The position numbers and the translations under genes were made by a program. A stretch of DNA of 64,000 nt, taken from Peptacetobacter hominis (GTDB lineage: Bacteria; Bacillota; Clostridia; Peptostreptococcales; Peptostreptococcaceae). The notes under the pieces are model-generated. The model saw nothing but the letters and a program-made list of their open reading frames with translations. It searched no databases and was not told where the DNA came from. The stretch lies in the NCBI RefSeq assembly GCF_006861675.1, contig NZ_SGJB01000008.1:44656-108655 (forward strand). Reading direction: 5' to 3'. Positions 29,604-38,948 of this stretch are shown here, in pieces. Positions within the stretch are counted from its first letter, which is position 1. Every line of letters starts with the position of its first letter.

Positions 29604-30848
29604 CTATTTATCAAATTTTTTAATAACTATTGTTGCATTATGTCCACCAAATCCAAGTGAATTTGAAAGAGCATAATTTATTTTCTTCTCTTTTCCTACA
29701 TTAGGAGTATAATCAAGGTCAAGACCTTCTCCCGCTTCACATAGATTTATTGTAGGAGGAACAAAGTCCTCTGACACTGAAAGTGCACATACTACCGCTT
29801 CTATTGCTCCAGATGCACCTAAAAGATGACCTGTCATTGATTTTGTTGAAGATACACTAAGTTTATATGCATCTTCTCCAAATACACTCTTTATAGCCAT
29901 AGTCTCATAAAGGTCATTATAGTATGTAGATGTTCCGTGAGCATTTATATAATCTATTTCCGATGGAGATATTCCTGCATCATCTATAGCCATCTGCATA
30001 GATCTTGCAGCACCTTCTCCATTTTCTGCAGGTGTTGTCATATGATATGCATCTGCTGTAAGACCATATCCTACCATTTCACCGTATATTTTTGCACCTC
30101 TTGCCTTAGCATGTTCCAATTCTTCAAGAATAAGTATTCCACATCCTTCACCCATTACAAATCCATCTCTGTCTTTGTCAAAAGGTCTTGAAGCATGTTC
30201 GGGATCGTCATTTCTTGTAGACATCGCTTTCATATTACAGAATCCTGAGAATGCAAGTCCTGTTACAGCGGCTTCTGATCCACCAGATATCATTATATCT
30301 GCATCACCTCTCTGTATTATTTTGAAAGCATCCCCAATAGAATGTGTTCCTGATGCACATGCTGTACATACATTTGTATTAGGTCCTTTTGCACCGAATT
30401 CTATTGAAACCTGACCTGCCGCCATGTTTCCTATCATCATAGGTACAAAGAAAGGACTTACTCTTCTGTTTCCTTTTTCAAGAAGAATTTTGTGCTGTTT
30501 TTCTATTGTCTCAACTCCACCGATACCAGTTCCTATTATTACACCCATTCTGTTTTTATCTACTGAATCTGTGTCAAGTCCAGAATCCTCAACCGCCATT
30601 TTTGATGCAGCTACTGCGAAGTGAGTAAATCTATCCATTCTCTTAAGTTCTTTTTTACCGATGAAATCTTCCGCATTAAAGTCTTTAACTTCTCCTGCTA
30701 TCTGAGTCTGATACTCTGAAGCATCAAAATTAGTAACTTTTCCTATACCACATACACCGGCTTTTATATTATTCCAGAACTTTTCCTTGCCTGTTCCTAC
30801 AGGGCTGACACATCCAAGTCCTGTTATTACTACTCTTTTCTTATCCAT
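29604..30848 (-). CDS. fabF: 3-oxoacyl-ACP synthase II
   Basis: Condensing enzyme KAS II, 414 residues, elongating acyl-ACP with malonyl-ACP. The thiolase-fold triad is present: Cys in [11 protein letters not shown], His in [11 protein letters not shown] and His in [13 protein letters not shown]. It is the last gene of the fapR operon, directly after acpP. GGAGG precedes the ATG at 30848. Confidence 0.97.
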   Translation of the reverse strand: MDKKRVVITGLGCVSPVGTGKEKFWNNIKAGVCGIGKVTNFDASEYQTQIAGEVKDFNAEDFIGKKELKRMDRFTHFAVAASKMAVEDSGLDTDSVDKNRMGVIIGTGIGGVETIEKQHKILLEKGNRRVSPFFVPMMIGNMAAGQVSIEFGAKGPNTNVCTACASGTHSIGDAFKIIQRGDADIMISGGSEAAVTGLAFSGFCNMKAMSTRNDDPEHASRPFDKDRDGFVMGEGCGILILEELEHAKARGAKIYGEMVGYGLTADAYHMTTPAENGEGAARSMQMAIDDAGISPSEIDYINAHGTSTYYNDLYETMAIKSVFGEDAYKLSVSSTKSMTGHLLGASGAIEAVVCALSVSEDFVPPTINLCEAGEGLDLDYTPNVGKEKKINYALSNSLGFGGHNATIVIKKFDK

Positions 30849-30864
30849 CCTGTACCTCCAGGTC

Positions 30865-31089
30865 CTATTTATTTGCTTCTATGTATTTAACTATATCTCC
30901 TATACATTTGAATCCTTCAGCTTCTGTATCTGGTATTTCTATACCGAATTCATCTTCAAGAGCCATTATTATTTCAACAGCGTCTAATGAATCTGCTTCA
31001 AGATCTTCCATTAATGAAGTTTCCATTGTTATTCCTTCGTTTTCTACACCTAACTGATCAACTATTATTTCTACTACTTTATCAAACAT
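30865..31089 (-). CDS. acpP: Acyl carrier protein
   Basis: ACP, 74 residues, very acidic. The phosphopantetheine attachment Ser lies in [10 protein letters not shown]. The start is taken at ATG 31089 (MFDKVVEII), preceded by GGAGG; an in-frame extension to 31104 has no ribosome site. It sits between fabG and fabF, as expected. Confidence 0.97.
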   Translation of the reverse strand: MFDKVVEIIVDQLGVENEGITMETSLMEDLEADSLDAVEIIMALEDEFGIEIPDTEAEGFKCIGDIVKYIEANK

Positions 31090-31197
31090 ATTTCTTTCCT
31101 CCAAAATTATTTTTATTTTATTTATATTTAAATCAAATGAGTATCAAATGATAACATCGTGATTTAATAACCGCATTTTATTTGCTTTTCAGAATAA

Positions 31198-31944
31198 TTA
31201 CATTACCATTCCGCCGTCTACATTCAACACCTGACCTGTTATATAGTCAGACATATCTCCTGCAAGGAACATTACAGCATCTGCTACATCTTCAGGTTTT
31301 CCAAATTTAGCTTTTGGTATTCCTGAAAGCATTCCTGTTTTTATATCTTCAGGAAGTACAGCTGTCATATCTGTTTCTATAAATCCTGGTGCTATTGCAT
31401 TTACATTTATATTTCTTGAAGCAAGCTCTCTTGCAACAGATTTAGTAAATCCTATAACACCTGCTTTTGACGCACTGTAGTTAGCCTGTCCTGCATTTCC
31501 AGTAATTCCAACTACTGATGCCATATTTATTACTTTTCCATATCTTTTCTTCATCATATATTTTGTAACACATTTTGTCATATTGAAAACACCTTTAAGA
31601 TTTACATCTATGACTCTGTCGAAATCCTCTTCCTTCATTCTCATAAGAAGTCCGTCTTTTGTTATACCTGCATTGTTTACAAGTATTTCAATACTTCCTA
31701 CTTCCTTTACAAGAGAATCAACCATTTCTTTTACAGCAGCCGCATCTGATACATCGCATTTTCTGCATATATATTCTGCACCTGCTTCTTCAATTTTTCC
31801 TATTGTTTCCTTTAACGCATCTGATTCTGATGTATATACAAGTACAACTTTTGCACCCGCCTGAGCAAGTTTTACCGCTACTGCACTTCCTATACCTCTA
31901 GATGCACCTGTAACTATCGCTGTTTTTCCACTGAAATCCATCAT
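31198..31944 (-). CDS. fabG: 3-oxoacyl-ACP reductase
   Basis: SDR-family NADPH-dependent reductase, 248 residues. The nucleotide-binding TGASRGIG, the catalytic Ser in VVGITGNAG context, YSASKAG (Tyr-x3-Lys) and the C-terminal GQVLNVDGGMVM are all present. Tandem ATGs at 31944 and 31941 follow AAGGAG. It lies between fabD and acpP in the fab operon. Confidence 0.96.
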   Translation of the reverse strand: MMDFSGKTAIVTGASRGIGSAVAVKLAQAGAKVVLVYTSESDALKETIGKIEEAGAEYICRKCDVSDAAAVKEMVDSLVKEVGSIEILVNNAGITKDGLLMRMKEEDFDRVIDVNLKGVFNMTKCVTKYMMKKRYGKVINMASVVGITGNAGQANYSASKAGVIGFTKSVARELASRNINVNAIAPGFIETDMTAVLPEDIKTGMLSGIPKAKFGKPEDVADAVMFLAGDMSDYITGQVLNVDGGMVM

Positions 31945-31967
31945 AATTAATCTCCTTATAAAACTTT

Positions 31968-32897
31968 TTATCTGAACTGCTCTAGTGATTCAAGAGTATC
32001 TATATTTATTATTTCCGGTTTAACTCCCTTTTTAGAACCTATCTTTCTTATAAACCCTTTAAGAGTTTTTCCTGGCCCTATTTCTATAAATCTATCAAAA
32101 CCTTCATCCATAAGCATAGATATCGAATCTTCCCACATTACAGAACTATATACCTGTTTTACAAGAAGCTCTTTTGGATTATCTCCATAGTATTTTGCAT
32201 TTACATTTGCTACAACTGATACTTCTGGAGATACAATTTCTACATTTTCAAGCTCTTTTGAAAGCTTTTCTCCAGCTTCTTTAAGCATAGAAGAATGGAA
32301 AGGTCCACTGACATTAAGCTTTATAACTTTTTTTGCTCCAGCTTCTTTCAGAAGTTCTATAGCCTTTTCAACTGCAGCATCTTCACCTGATATAACTATC
32401 TGAGCAGGAGAATTGTAGTTTGCAACCTCTACAACTCCATCTGTAACTGAAGCCACAGTTTTTTCTATTATTTCTCTGTCAAATCCTATTACAGCAGCCA
32501 TCGCTCCTACACCTGCAGGAACAGTTTCTGCCATAAGCTTTCCTCTTTTTCTGACAAGTTTTATTGCATCCTCAAACTTCATTGCACCCGCTGCTGTAAG
32601 CGCTGCATATTCTCCAAGTGAAAGTCCAAGACATGCATCAAATTTTATATCATCTATTTCCTTTAACGCCTCAAGTGCCGCTATACTGTGTGCGACCATT
32701 GCAGGCTGAGTATTTTCTGTTTTTGAAAGTTCTTCGCTCATTTCCTCGCAGAACATCATTTTTTTAAGATCAAAGTCAAGAACCGAATCCGCAAGGTCTA
32801 TTATTTTTTTTGCTGTTTCATTTCCTTCATAAAGATCTTTAGCCATTCCTGTATACTGAGATCCCTGTCCAGGAAATACTAATGCTGTTTTCCCCAT
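31968..32897 (-). CDS. fabD: Malonyl-CoA:ACP transacylase
   Basis: MCAT, 309 residues, loading malonate on ACP. N-terminal FPGQGSQYTGM, nucleophile Ser in GLSLGEYAAL, and catalytic His in VSGPFHSSML are intact. It is placed between fabK and fabG. Confidence 0.96.
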   Translation of the reverse strand: MGKTALVFPGQGSQYTGMAKDLYEGNETAKKIIDLADSVLDFDLKKMMFCEEMSEELSKTENTQPAMVAHSIAALEALKEIDDIKFDACLGLSLGEYAALTAAGAMKFEDAIKLVRKRGKLMAETVPAGVGAMAAVIGFDREIIEKTVASVTDGVVEVANYNSPAQIVISGEDAAVEKAIELLKEAGAKKVIKLNVSGPFHSSMLKEAGEKLSKELENVEIVSPEVSVVANVNAKYYGDNPKELLVKQVYSSVMWEDSISMLMDEGFDRFIEIGPGKTLKGFIRKIGSKKGVKPEIINIDTLESLEQFR

Positions 32898-32912
32898 TAT
32901 AATAACCTCCGA

Positions 32913-33842
32913 TTAAAGTTCTATAGAAGGCATTATTTCTTTTGCCTCTTTTAATATATCTTCTATTATTTTTGAACATGGTTTTATATCATTTACCATT
33001 GCTGCACTCTGACCTGCCATAAAAGATCCTTTTGCTTTATCTCCCTCTATAGTAGCCATTCTTAGTGCACCTGCTCCTAATTTTTCAAGTTCTTCAACTG
33101 GAGCACCTTCTTTTTCAAGTTTTAAGTATTCTTTTGCAAGTTTATTTTTAAGAGTTCTTACAGGATGTCCTGTAGGTCTTCCTGTAACTATTGCGTCTCT
33201 GTCTTTTGCTTTAAGTACAAGTTCTTTGTAGTTTTCGTGCACACTGCATTCATCAGAACATATAAATCTTGTTCCTATCTGTACACCTTCTGCTCCAAGG
33301 GCAAATGATGCCGCCATTCCTCTTCCATCTGCAACTCCACCAGCTGCTATTACTGGAATAGATACAGCATCTACAACCTGTGGTACAAGAACCATAGTAG
33401 TAAGTTCTCCTATATGACCACCAGCTTCAGTTCCCTCAGCAACTACAGCTGATGCCCCCACTTTTTCCATTCTCTGAGCAAGAGCAACTGTAGGAACAAC
33501 AGGTATTACCTTTATTCCTGCTTCTTTAAGTCTATCCATATATTTTGCAGGGTTTCCTGCACCAGTTGTTATAACTTCAACCTTTTCTTCTATAACAAGG
33601 TCTATCATATCATCTGCAAACGGAGACATAAGCATTATATTTACACCAAACGGCTTATCAGTTATCTCCCTGCATTTTCTTATCTGTTCTTTTATTACTT
33701 CTTTTGGAGCATTTCCGGCAGCTATTATTCCAAGACCGCCGGCATTTGAAACTGCTCCGGCAAGAGATGCATCAGCAACCCATGCCATTCCTCCCTGTAT
33801 AACAGGATATTTTATATTCAGTATTTCACATATTCTATTCAT
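32913..33842 (-). CDS. fabK: FMN-dependent enoyl-ACP reductase II
   Basis: FabK, 309 residues, a TIM-barrel flavoprotein of the nitronate monooxygenase-like family that reduces enoyl-ACP in many clostridia and streptococci in place of FabI. Visible motifs are [36 protein letters not shown] (FMN phosphate region) and GTRFICSDE. No FabI is seen in the window. The operon position between fabH and fabD supports the FabK reading over 2-nitropropane dioxygenase. Confidence 0.93.
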   Translation of the reverse strand: MNRICEILNIKYPVIQGGMAWVADASLAGAVSNAGGLGIIAAGNAPKEVIKEQIRKCREITDKPFGVNIMLMSPFADDMIDLVIEEKVEVITTGAGNPAKYMDRLKEAGIKVIPVVPTVALAQRMEKVGASAVVAEGTEAGGHIGELTTMVLVPQVVDAVSIPVIAAGGVADGRGMAASFALGAEGVQIGTRFICSDECSVHENYKELVLKAKDRDAIVTGRPTGHPVRTLKNKLAKEYLKLEKEGAPVEELEKLGAGALRMATIEGDKAKGSFMAGQSAAMVNDIKPCSKIIEDILKEAKEIMPSIEL

Positions 33843-33854
33843 ATATCGTCCTCC

Positions 33855-34841
33855 TTATTTTGACCATTCAAGTACTGAGGCTGCCCATGTAAGACCTCCA
33901 CCAAATCCCACAAGAACAACTGTATCACCTTTTTTAAGCTTTCCTTTTCTGTATGCTTCATCCATAGCAACCGGTATAGACGCTGCAGACATATTTCCGT
34001 AGCTATCAAGATTTACATATACCTTGTCCATTCCAAGCTTCAGTCTTTTGGCTGATGCCTCTATTATTCTTATATTTGCCTGATGTGGTATAAGGTAGTC
34101 GATATCCTCCAGACCAAGACCAGCCTTTTCTATGGCTTCAAGTGAAGTTTCTGCCATTTTTCTTACTGCAAATTTGAAAACATCGCTTCCTGCCATTCTT
34201 ATTTTGTGAAGATTTGAATTTACAGTATCTTCGCTGGCTGTATTTCTCGATCCTCCTGCAGGTATATCAAGATAATCCTTACCTGAACCGTCGGCACCCA
34301 TACAGGCAGACATTATACCCTTTCCTTCAACCGGTGCTATTACTGCCGCTCCAGCTCCATCACCAAACAGAATCGAACTTGATCTGTCATCGTAGTTCAG
34401 GAATCTTGAAAGAGTTTCAGCTCCTATTATAAGTACATTTTTGTATACCCCATTTTCCACAAACTGCTTTGCTATATTGAGAGCATATATAAATCCGGAA
34501 CATGCAGCAGAGATGTCAAATGCAGAAGCATTTACAGCACCTATGTTGTCCTGAACTATACATGCAGTAGATGGAAGTATTTTATCTGGAGATACAGTGG
34601 CAACTATAAGCATGTCGACATCTTCAGCATTTATATTTGCATCTTCAAGAGCTCTTTTTGCCGCTTCTGATGCAAGATCTGAAGTAGCCTGACTTTCATC
34701 AGCCACTCTTCTCTCACGTATACCGGTTCTGGTTCTTATCCATTCATCCGATGTATCCATTATCTTTTCGAAGTAGAAGTTATCGTGTATTTCTTTAGGT
34801 ACATAACTTCCGACTCCTACTATACCCGCTTTTATATTCAT
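33855..34841 (-). CDS. fabH: 3-oxoacyl-ACP synthase III
   Basis: KAS III, 328 residues, starting fatty acid synthesis from acyl-CoA and malonyl-ACP. The catalytic Cys (ISAACSGFIYAL), His (LIPHQANIRI) and Asn (DSYGNMSAAS) are present. WIRTRTGIRERR is the CoA-binding segment. It follows plsX by 26 bases. Confidence 0.96.
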   Translation of the reverse strand: MNIKAGIVGVGSYVPKEIHDNFYFEKIMDTSDEWIRTRTGIRERRVADESQATSDLASEAAKRALEDANINAEDVDMLIVATVSPDKILPSTACIVQDNIGAVNASAFDISAACSGFIYALNIAKQFVENGVYKNVLIIGAETLSRFLNYDDRSSSILFGDGAGAAVIAPVEGKGIMSACMGADGSGKDYLDIPAGGSRNTASEDTVNSNLHKIRMAGSDVFKFAVRKMAETSLEAIEKAGLGLEDIDYLIPHQANIRIIEASAKRLKLGMDKVYVNLDSYGNMSAASIPVAMDEAYRKGKLKKGDTVVLVGFGGGLTWAASVLEWSK

Positions 34842-34867
34842 AAATCTAAAAGTCCTCCGTAGTGATT

Positions 34868-35890
34868 TTATTTCTCCTCATCACCGGCCTGCTTCTCGTT
34901 ATAAGAAGTTATAAAAGATTTTATATCTTCAACCACATTACCCTCTGCAAATTTTATAGCCTGTCTTATGGCATTTTTTATGGCTTTTGCATCAGAGCTT
35001 CCATGTGCCTTTATAACTCCACCGTTTACCCCAAGAAGAGGTGCTCCACCATATTCAGAATAATCCATGAAACTCTTTATATTTTTAAGTTCATCTTTTA
35101 TAAGAAGTGCTCCTATTTTTGCCTTTGTACTGGACATAAGAGCTTCTTTGATTATTTTCATTACTGAAATTGCAACACCCTCGGCTGATTTAAGAAGTAT
35201 ATTTCCTGTAAAACCGTCACAGACAATTATATCTGCAACATTGTTTATTACATCTCTTGCCTCTATATTACCTGTAAAGTTTATATCAATAGTTTTAAGT
35301 TCCTCAAATGATTTTTTTGCAAGGTCATTTCCTTTGCCCTCTTCAGCTCCGACATTTGCAAGTCCTATTCTAGGATTTTCTATTCCAAGAACTTTCTTTG
35401 CGTATATATCTGTCATCGCAGCAAATTCAACAAGGTTTTTAGGTTTACAGTCAGCATTTGCTCCACCGTCTGCTATTATTGTCATACCTCTATCTATATT
35501 AGGTATTGCCGGACAAAGACAAGGTCTGTCTATTCCTTTTATTCTGCCAACCACAAAAAGTCCTCCTGCAAGAAGTGCCCCTGTATTTCCCGCAGATACT
35601 ATTGCATCGGCATACCCATCTTTTACTATTTTAAGAGCTACAACCATTGATGAATCCTTTTTGGCTCTTATAGCCTTAACAGGTTTGTCTTCATTTTCAA
35701 TTTTTTCTGTTGTGTGTACTATCTCAAGTCTGCTTCTGTCAAATTCATATTTTGAAAATTCATTTTCAAGTGTTTCCTTATCTCCTGTAATAACAAGATC
35801 AACACCATATTCTTTTATTGCATCCACAGCTCCTTTTACTGTAGATAAAGGCGCGTTATCTCCACCCATTCCGTCTATTACTATTCTCAT
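34868..35890 (-). CDS. plsX: Phosphate acyltransferase PlsX
   Basis: PlsX, 340 residues, makes acyl-phosphate from acyl-ACP for phospholipid synthesis. MRIVIDGMGGDNAP at the N-terminus and IVSAGNTGALLAGG are signature segments. Of two nearby ATGs, the one at 35890 gives eight bases to GGAGG and the canonical PlsX start; 35896 would leave only two or three. It follows fapR by 15 bases, matching the B. subtilis fapR-plsX order. Confidence 0.95.
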   Translation of the reverse strand: MRIVIDGMGGDNAPLSTVKGAVDAIKEYGVDLVITGDKETLENEFSKYEFDRSRLEIVHTTEKIENEDKPVKAIRAKKDSSMVVALKIVKDGYADAIVSAGNTGALLAGGLFVVGRIKGIDRPCLCPAIPNIDRGMTIIADGGANADCKPKNLVEFAAMTDIYAKKVLGIENPRIGLANVGAEEGKGNDLAKKSFEELKTIDINFTGNIEARDVINNVADIIVCDGFTGNILLKSAEGVAISVMKIIKEALMSSTKAKIGALLIKDELKNIKSFMDYSEYGGAPLLGVNGGVIKAHGSSDAKAIKNAIRQAIKFAEGNVVEDIKSFITSYNEKQAGDEEK

Positions 35891-35905
35891 ATTCATTTCC
35901 TCCCG

Positions 35906-36460
35906 CTAATCAATCTCTTCAAATATAAATTTTCCTCTGAATATCTGTTCCTGATCCCTGTTGTTTATTACAACCTTTATATAATGCTTTCTATCTACTT
36001 CTCTGTAGATTTCAGCCTTTGCTATAAGTCTGTCTTCTTTTTCAATCAGTTTCAGACATTTTATGTTTGCAACCCTCATTATTACTTTAGGAGCATCTAT
36101 TATAGCCATCGCAAGCGACTCGGCAAGCGAGAATATATAATGATCCTTTAGTGTTCCGGTTTTTGAGTAAATCATATCCTCTGTGATTTCAAGCATGGAA
36201 ATTCCTATTTCTCCAACAGAAAGATCTATTATCTCTCCTGTGATTTCCTTTACTCCCAGAGTTTTTACTTTTGTTTCCTGAGATTCTGCTATAAGCTTTA
36301 CCCTCTCTCTAAGCTCAGGTATGTTCAAGCTCATTCTGTCAAGTCTTATAGTCTGAATACTCACTTCAAATCTGTTAGCAAGTTCCTCGTCTGTATAAAA
36401 CGGATCTGCTTTAAGTATTTCTAAAAGTTCATGCTGTCTTTCAGCTCTCTTCTTTTTCAT
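35906..36460 (-). CDS. fapR: Fatty acid biosynthesis repressor FapR
   Basis: FapR, 184 residues. An N-terminal DeoR-like helix-turn-helix (about 5-45: RQHELLEILKADPFYTDEEL) joins a hot-dog fold (about 60-184) that binds malonyl-CoA, releasing the repressor from DNA. It is the first gene of the operon it is expected to control; two FapR-operator-like sequences and two promoters lie upstream. GGAGGCAGC precedes the ATG. Confidence 0.95.
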   Translation of the reverse strand: MKKKRAERQHELLEILKADPFYTDEELANRFEVSIQTIRLDRMSLNIPELRERVKLIAESQETKVKTLGVKEITGEIIDLSVGEIGISMLEITEDMIYSKTGTLKDHYIFSLAESLAMAIIDAPKVIMRVANIKCLKLIEKEDRLIAKAEIYREVDRKHYIKVVINNRDQEQIFRGKFIFEEID

Positions 36461-36486
36461 GCTGCCTCCAAATTTTATAGCCAGTT

Positions 36487-36536
36487 TTATAACCAGCTAC
36501 TAATAGTAGTATATGTTACTTATTAAAAATTTTCAA
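36487..36536 (-). promoter_or_regulatory. Proximal fapR promoter with FapR-like operator
   Basis: Minus strand: TTGAAA (36531-36536), 17-base spacer, TATACT (36508-36513). Immediately downstream, at 36487-36503, is TTAGTAGCTGGTTATAA, close to the FapR consensus TTAGTACCTGRTACTAA (consensus recalled, not computed), covering the likely start of transcription. Confidence 0.65.
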
Positions 36537-36652
36537 TACCTATTTTTTATTTTTTGCCTATACATATTGAAAAATCCTTTTCTCAGATGTACATTACCCC
36601 ATTATTTATTATATCACACCTTTTGTATCAGGTCATAATTATGAGGTTTTAT

Positions 36653-36681
36653 ATTATAAACAGGTACTAAAAATATGTTTA
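36653..36681 (-). promoter_or_regulatory. Distal fapR promoter with FapR-like operator
   Basis: TATAAT (minus strand, 36653-36658) lies within and beside TTAGTACCTGTTTATAA (36654-36670), a second FapR-like operator. TAAACA at 36676-36681 is a weak -35 with a 17-base spacer. The two operators differ from one another at two of 17 positions. Confidence 0.55.
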
Positions 36682-36689
36682 TTTTTTCA

Positions 36690-36722
36690 AAAAAATAAGA
36701 CAGTGCATTGCTGCACTGCCTT
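36690..36722 (-). terminator. rpmF terminator
   Basis: Arms AAGGCAGTGCA/TGCACTGTCTT (36712-36722 and 36697-36707) with a 4-base loop, then ATTTTTTT on the minus strand. It separates ylbN-rpmF from the fapR operon. Confidence 0.9.
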
Positions 36723-36740
36723 ATCTATATCTTATTCAGA

Positions 36741-36917
36741 TTATTTTTCTACGATTTCTTTACCTTTATAATATCCACATTCTGTACAAACTCTGTGTGG
36801 TAATTTTGGTTCATGACACTGTGGGCATTCTACGAAACCTGGTGCAACCATTTTTGAGTTAGCTGCTCTTCTCATATCTCTTTTTGATTTAGAAGTTTTT
36901 CTCTTTGGTACTGCCAT
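36741..36917 (-). CDS. rpmF: 50S ribosomal protein L32
   Basis: L32, 58 residues, read directly from the minus strand: [18 protein letters not shown] at the start, then a zinc-ribbon with CPQCHE and CTECGYYKG (four cysteines, so the zinc-binding C+ form). GGAGGTGTC precedes the ATG. It follows ylbN by 13 bases, as in most Firmicutes. Confidence 0.97.
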   Translation of the reverse strand: MAVPKRKTSKSKRDMRRAANSKMVAPGFVECPQCHEPKLPHRVCTECGYYKGKEIVEK

Positions 36918-36930
36918 TTATGACACCTCC

Positions 36931-37464
36931 TTACTCATTTTTCAGTAATTCTTTTAATTTAGCAAAACGCGGATCTATATTATCCTCGTCATTTATTTTT
37001 TCACTGCATCTGCAATCCTCTACATTGAGGTTTGCACCACAACCAGGGCATAGACCCTTACAGTCTTCCCTGCAGAGAACCTTGTGAGGCATGTTGAAGT
37101 CTATAGTCTGGGCTATTATATCCATAATATCGACTTCACTTCTTCCGTCTATTAAAAAAGCATCATAGTCTTCATAGTCATCCTCTGTATAATCGTCCTC
37201 ATTTACTATAAATCCCTGTATATTATATTCAAGAGGTATATCCACTGTTTCAAGACATCTTGAACACTTGTCTGCTACAGTAAAAGATACATCTGCATTT
37301 ATATACAGACCTTTATTGTTTCTGGAAATCTTACCTTCGACCTCCACAGGTGAAGCCAGTTTATAAATCTCATCGCAGCACGAAATTGAATCAGCTTCTT
37401 CACAGAATTTGAAGTCAACTCTTTCAGTTTCTTTTCTGCTCAGTTTTTCAATATTAACTATCAT
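36931..37464 (-). CDS. DUF177 (YceD/YlbN) family protein
   Basis: YceD/DUF177 protein, 177 residues. It carries the CSRCLE motif (about 77-82) and, near the C-terminus, a cysteine-rich segment (CREDCKGLCPGCG, then CRC) that may bind metal. The family is nearly always upstream of rpmF and has been connected with 23S rRNA accumulation, but no enzymatic role is established. It has its own consensus promoter and an ATG after GAGGTGAG. Confidence 0.9.
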   Translation of the reverse strand: MIVNIEKLSRKETERVDFKFCEEADSISCCDEIYKLASPVEVEGKISRNNKGLYINADVSFTVADKCSRCLETVDIPLEYNIQGFIVNEDDYTEDDYEDYDAFLIDGRSEVDIMDIIAQTIDFNMPHKVLCREDCKGLCPGCGANLNVEDCRCSEKINDEDNIDPRFAKLKELLKNE

Positions 37465-37492
37465 AAGCTCACCTCATTGCATTTACCTAATT

Positions 37493-37521
37493 ATTATACA
37501 AATCATAAATTTGTTTGTCAA
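37493..37521 (-). promoter_or_regulatory. Promoter of ylbN-rpmF
   Basis: Minus strand: TTGACA (37516-37521), 17-base spacer, TATAAT (37493-37498): full consensus on both hexamers. The -35 overlaps one arm of a small TCAAGTA/TACTTGA inverted repeat. Confidence 0.85.
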
Positions 37522-37571
37522 GTATTTTTACTTGATAGGCTGTTTTTTTGCTACAAAATAGTTTATTTATA

Positions 37572-38768
37572 CTATTTTACTAGCTCTAGAGTATCTCTTG
37601 CTATCATAAGCTCTTCATTTGTAGGTATTAAAAGAAGCTTAACTTTTGAATCTGCTGCTGATATTACAGTATCTTTTCCTCTTACGTTATTTGCTTCAAC
37701 ATCTAGTTTTATTCCTAGGAATTCAAGGTTAGATGCTATTCTTTCTCTTATTGTTATAGAGTTTTCACCAACACCAGCTGTAAATACAACTGCATCAAGT
37801 CCGTTCATTTCAGTAGCGTATGCACCTATGTATTTCTGAACTTTTTTAACATAAGCTTCAAGAGCTGCCTGAGCAAGTTCATTTCCTTCTGAAGCTGCTG
37901 CATCTATATCTCTGAAGTCTGAAGATATACCAGTCATTCCGTATACACCAGATTCTTTGTTCATTAATTTATCTATTGCATCTGCGTCTAATCCTTCTTT
38001 TCTCATTAAGAATGGTATTATGGCAGGGTCTATATCACCACATCTAGTTCCCATTATAAGTCCTTCAAGTGGAGTGAATCCCATAGAAGTATCTACACAT
38101 TTTCCACCGTCAACAGCTGCTATTGAAGCACCGTTTCCAAGATGGCAAGTAACTATTTTAACATCTTCTATATTTTTTCCTAGCATTTCTGCTGCTCTCT
38201 GAGATACATACTTGTGAGAAGTACCGTGGAATCCGTATCTTCTTACACCATATTTAGTGTATAACTCGTGAGGAAGTCCATATAGGTATGATGATTTAGG
38301 CATTGTCTGATGGAATGCAGTATCGAATACAGCTACCATTGGAACATCTGGTAATATAGCTTTACATGCATCTATTCCCATAAGGTTTGCTGGGTTGTGA
38401 AGTGGTGCAAGATCTATACACTCTTTTAATGCTGCTTCAACTTCTTCAGTTATAACTACTGAACAAGCAAATTTTTCACCTGCATGAACAACTCTGTGTC
38501 CTACTGCATCTATTTCCTTCATATCTTTAACAGCTCCGACTTTTTCGTCTGCAACTGCATCAAGAACAAGTTTTATAGCGTCCTTGTGGTCTTTCATTGG
38601 CTGTTCAACAACATATTTTTCGTCCATTCCGTCTTTTTCATGTTTAAGAACAGAACCTTCTATTCCTATTCTTTCAACAAGACCTTTACATAAAACTGAT
38701 TCATTATTCATATCTATTAACTGATATTTTAATGAAGAACTACCGCAGTTTAATACTAATACTTTCAT
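37572..38768 (-). CDS. ackA: Acetate kinase
   Basis: AckA, 398 residues, ASKHA fold; makes ATP and acetate from acetyl phosphate. [16 protein letters not shown] (phosphate 1 motif), [28 protein letters not shown] and [11 protein letters not shown] are all present. The start at 38768 follows GGAGG; the frame is open to 38819 but without a ribosome site. The usual partner pta is not adjacent here. tmcAL is divergent upstream. Confidence 0.97.
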   Translation of the reverse strand: MKVLVLNCGSSSLKYQLIDMNNESVLCKGLVERIGIEGSVLKHEKDGMDEKYVVEQPMKDHKDAIKLVLDAVADEKVGAVKDMKEIDAVGHRVVHAGEKFACSVVITEEVEAALKECIDLAPLHNPANLMGIDACKAILPDVPMVAVFDTAFHQTMPKSSYLYGLPHELYTKYGVRRYGFHGTSHKYVSQRAAEMLGKNIEDVKIVTCHLGNGASIAAVDGGKCVDTSMGFTPLEGLIMGTRCGDIDPAIIPFLMRKEGLDADAIDKLMNKESGVYGMTGISSDFRDIDAAASEGNELAQAALEAYVKKVQKYIGAYATEMNGLDAVVFTAGVGENSITIRERIASNLEFLGIKLDVEANNVRGKDTVISAADSKVKLLLIPTNEELMIARDTLELVK

Positions 38769-38948
38769 TATTAATACCTCCAAATTTTTTCTGTGATTTG
38801 ATATTTCCCGGAAATTCACCGGATATTATTATATACATAAAAACACAATTAACATTATTAATATATCATTTTTTTGTATAAAAATAAAGATTATTTGTTG
38901 TATTTATGTTATATTAGAAGCAATCAAATTGACAGGAGGTGCACTATT

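Noticed and set aside
35067..35909. Plus-strand open frame of 280 codons
   Set aside because: Antisense shadow of plsX; no ribosome site and composition biased to Ser/Phe/Ile.
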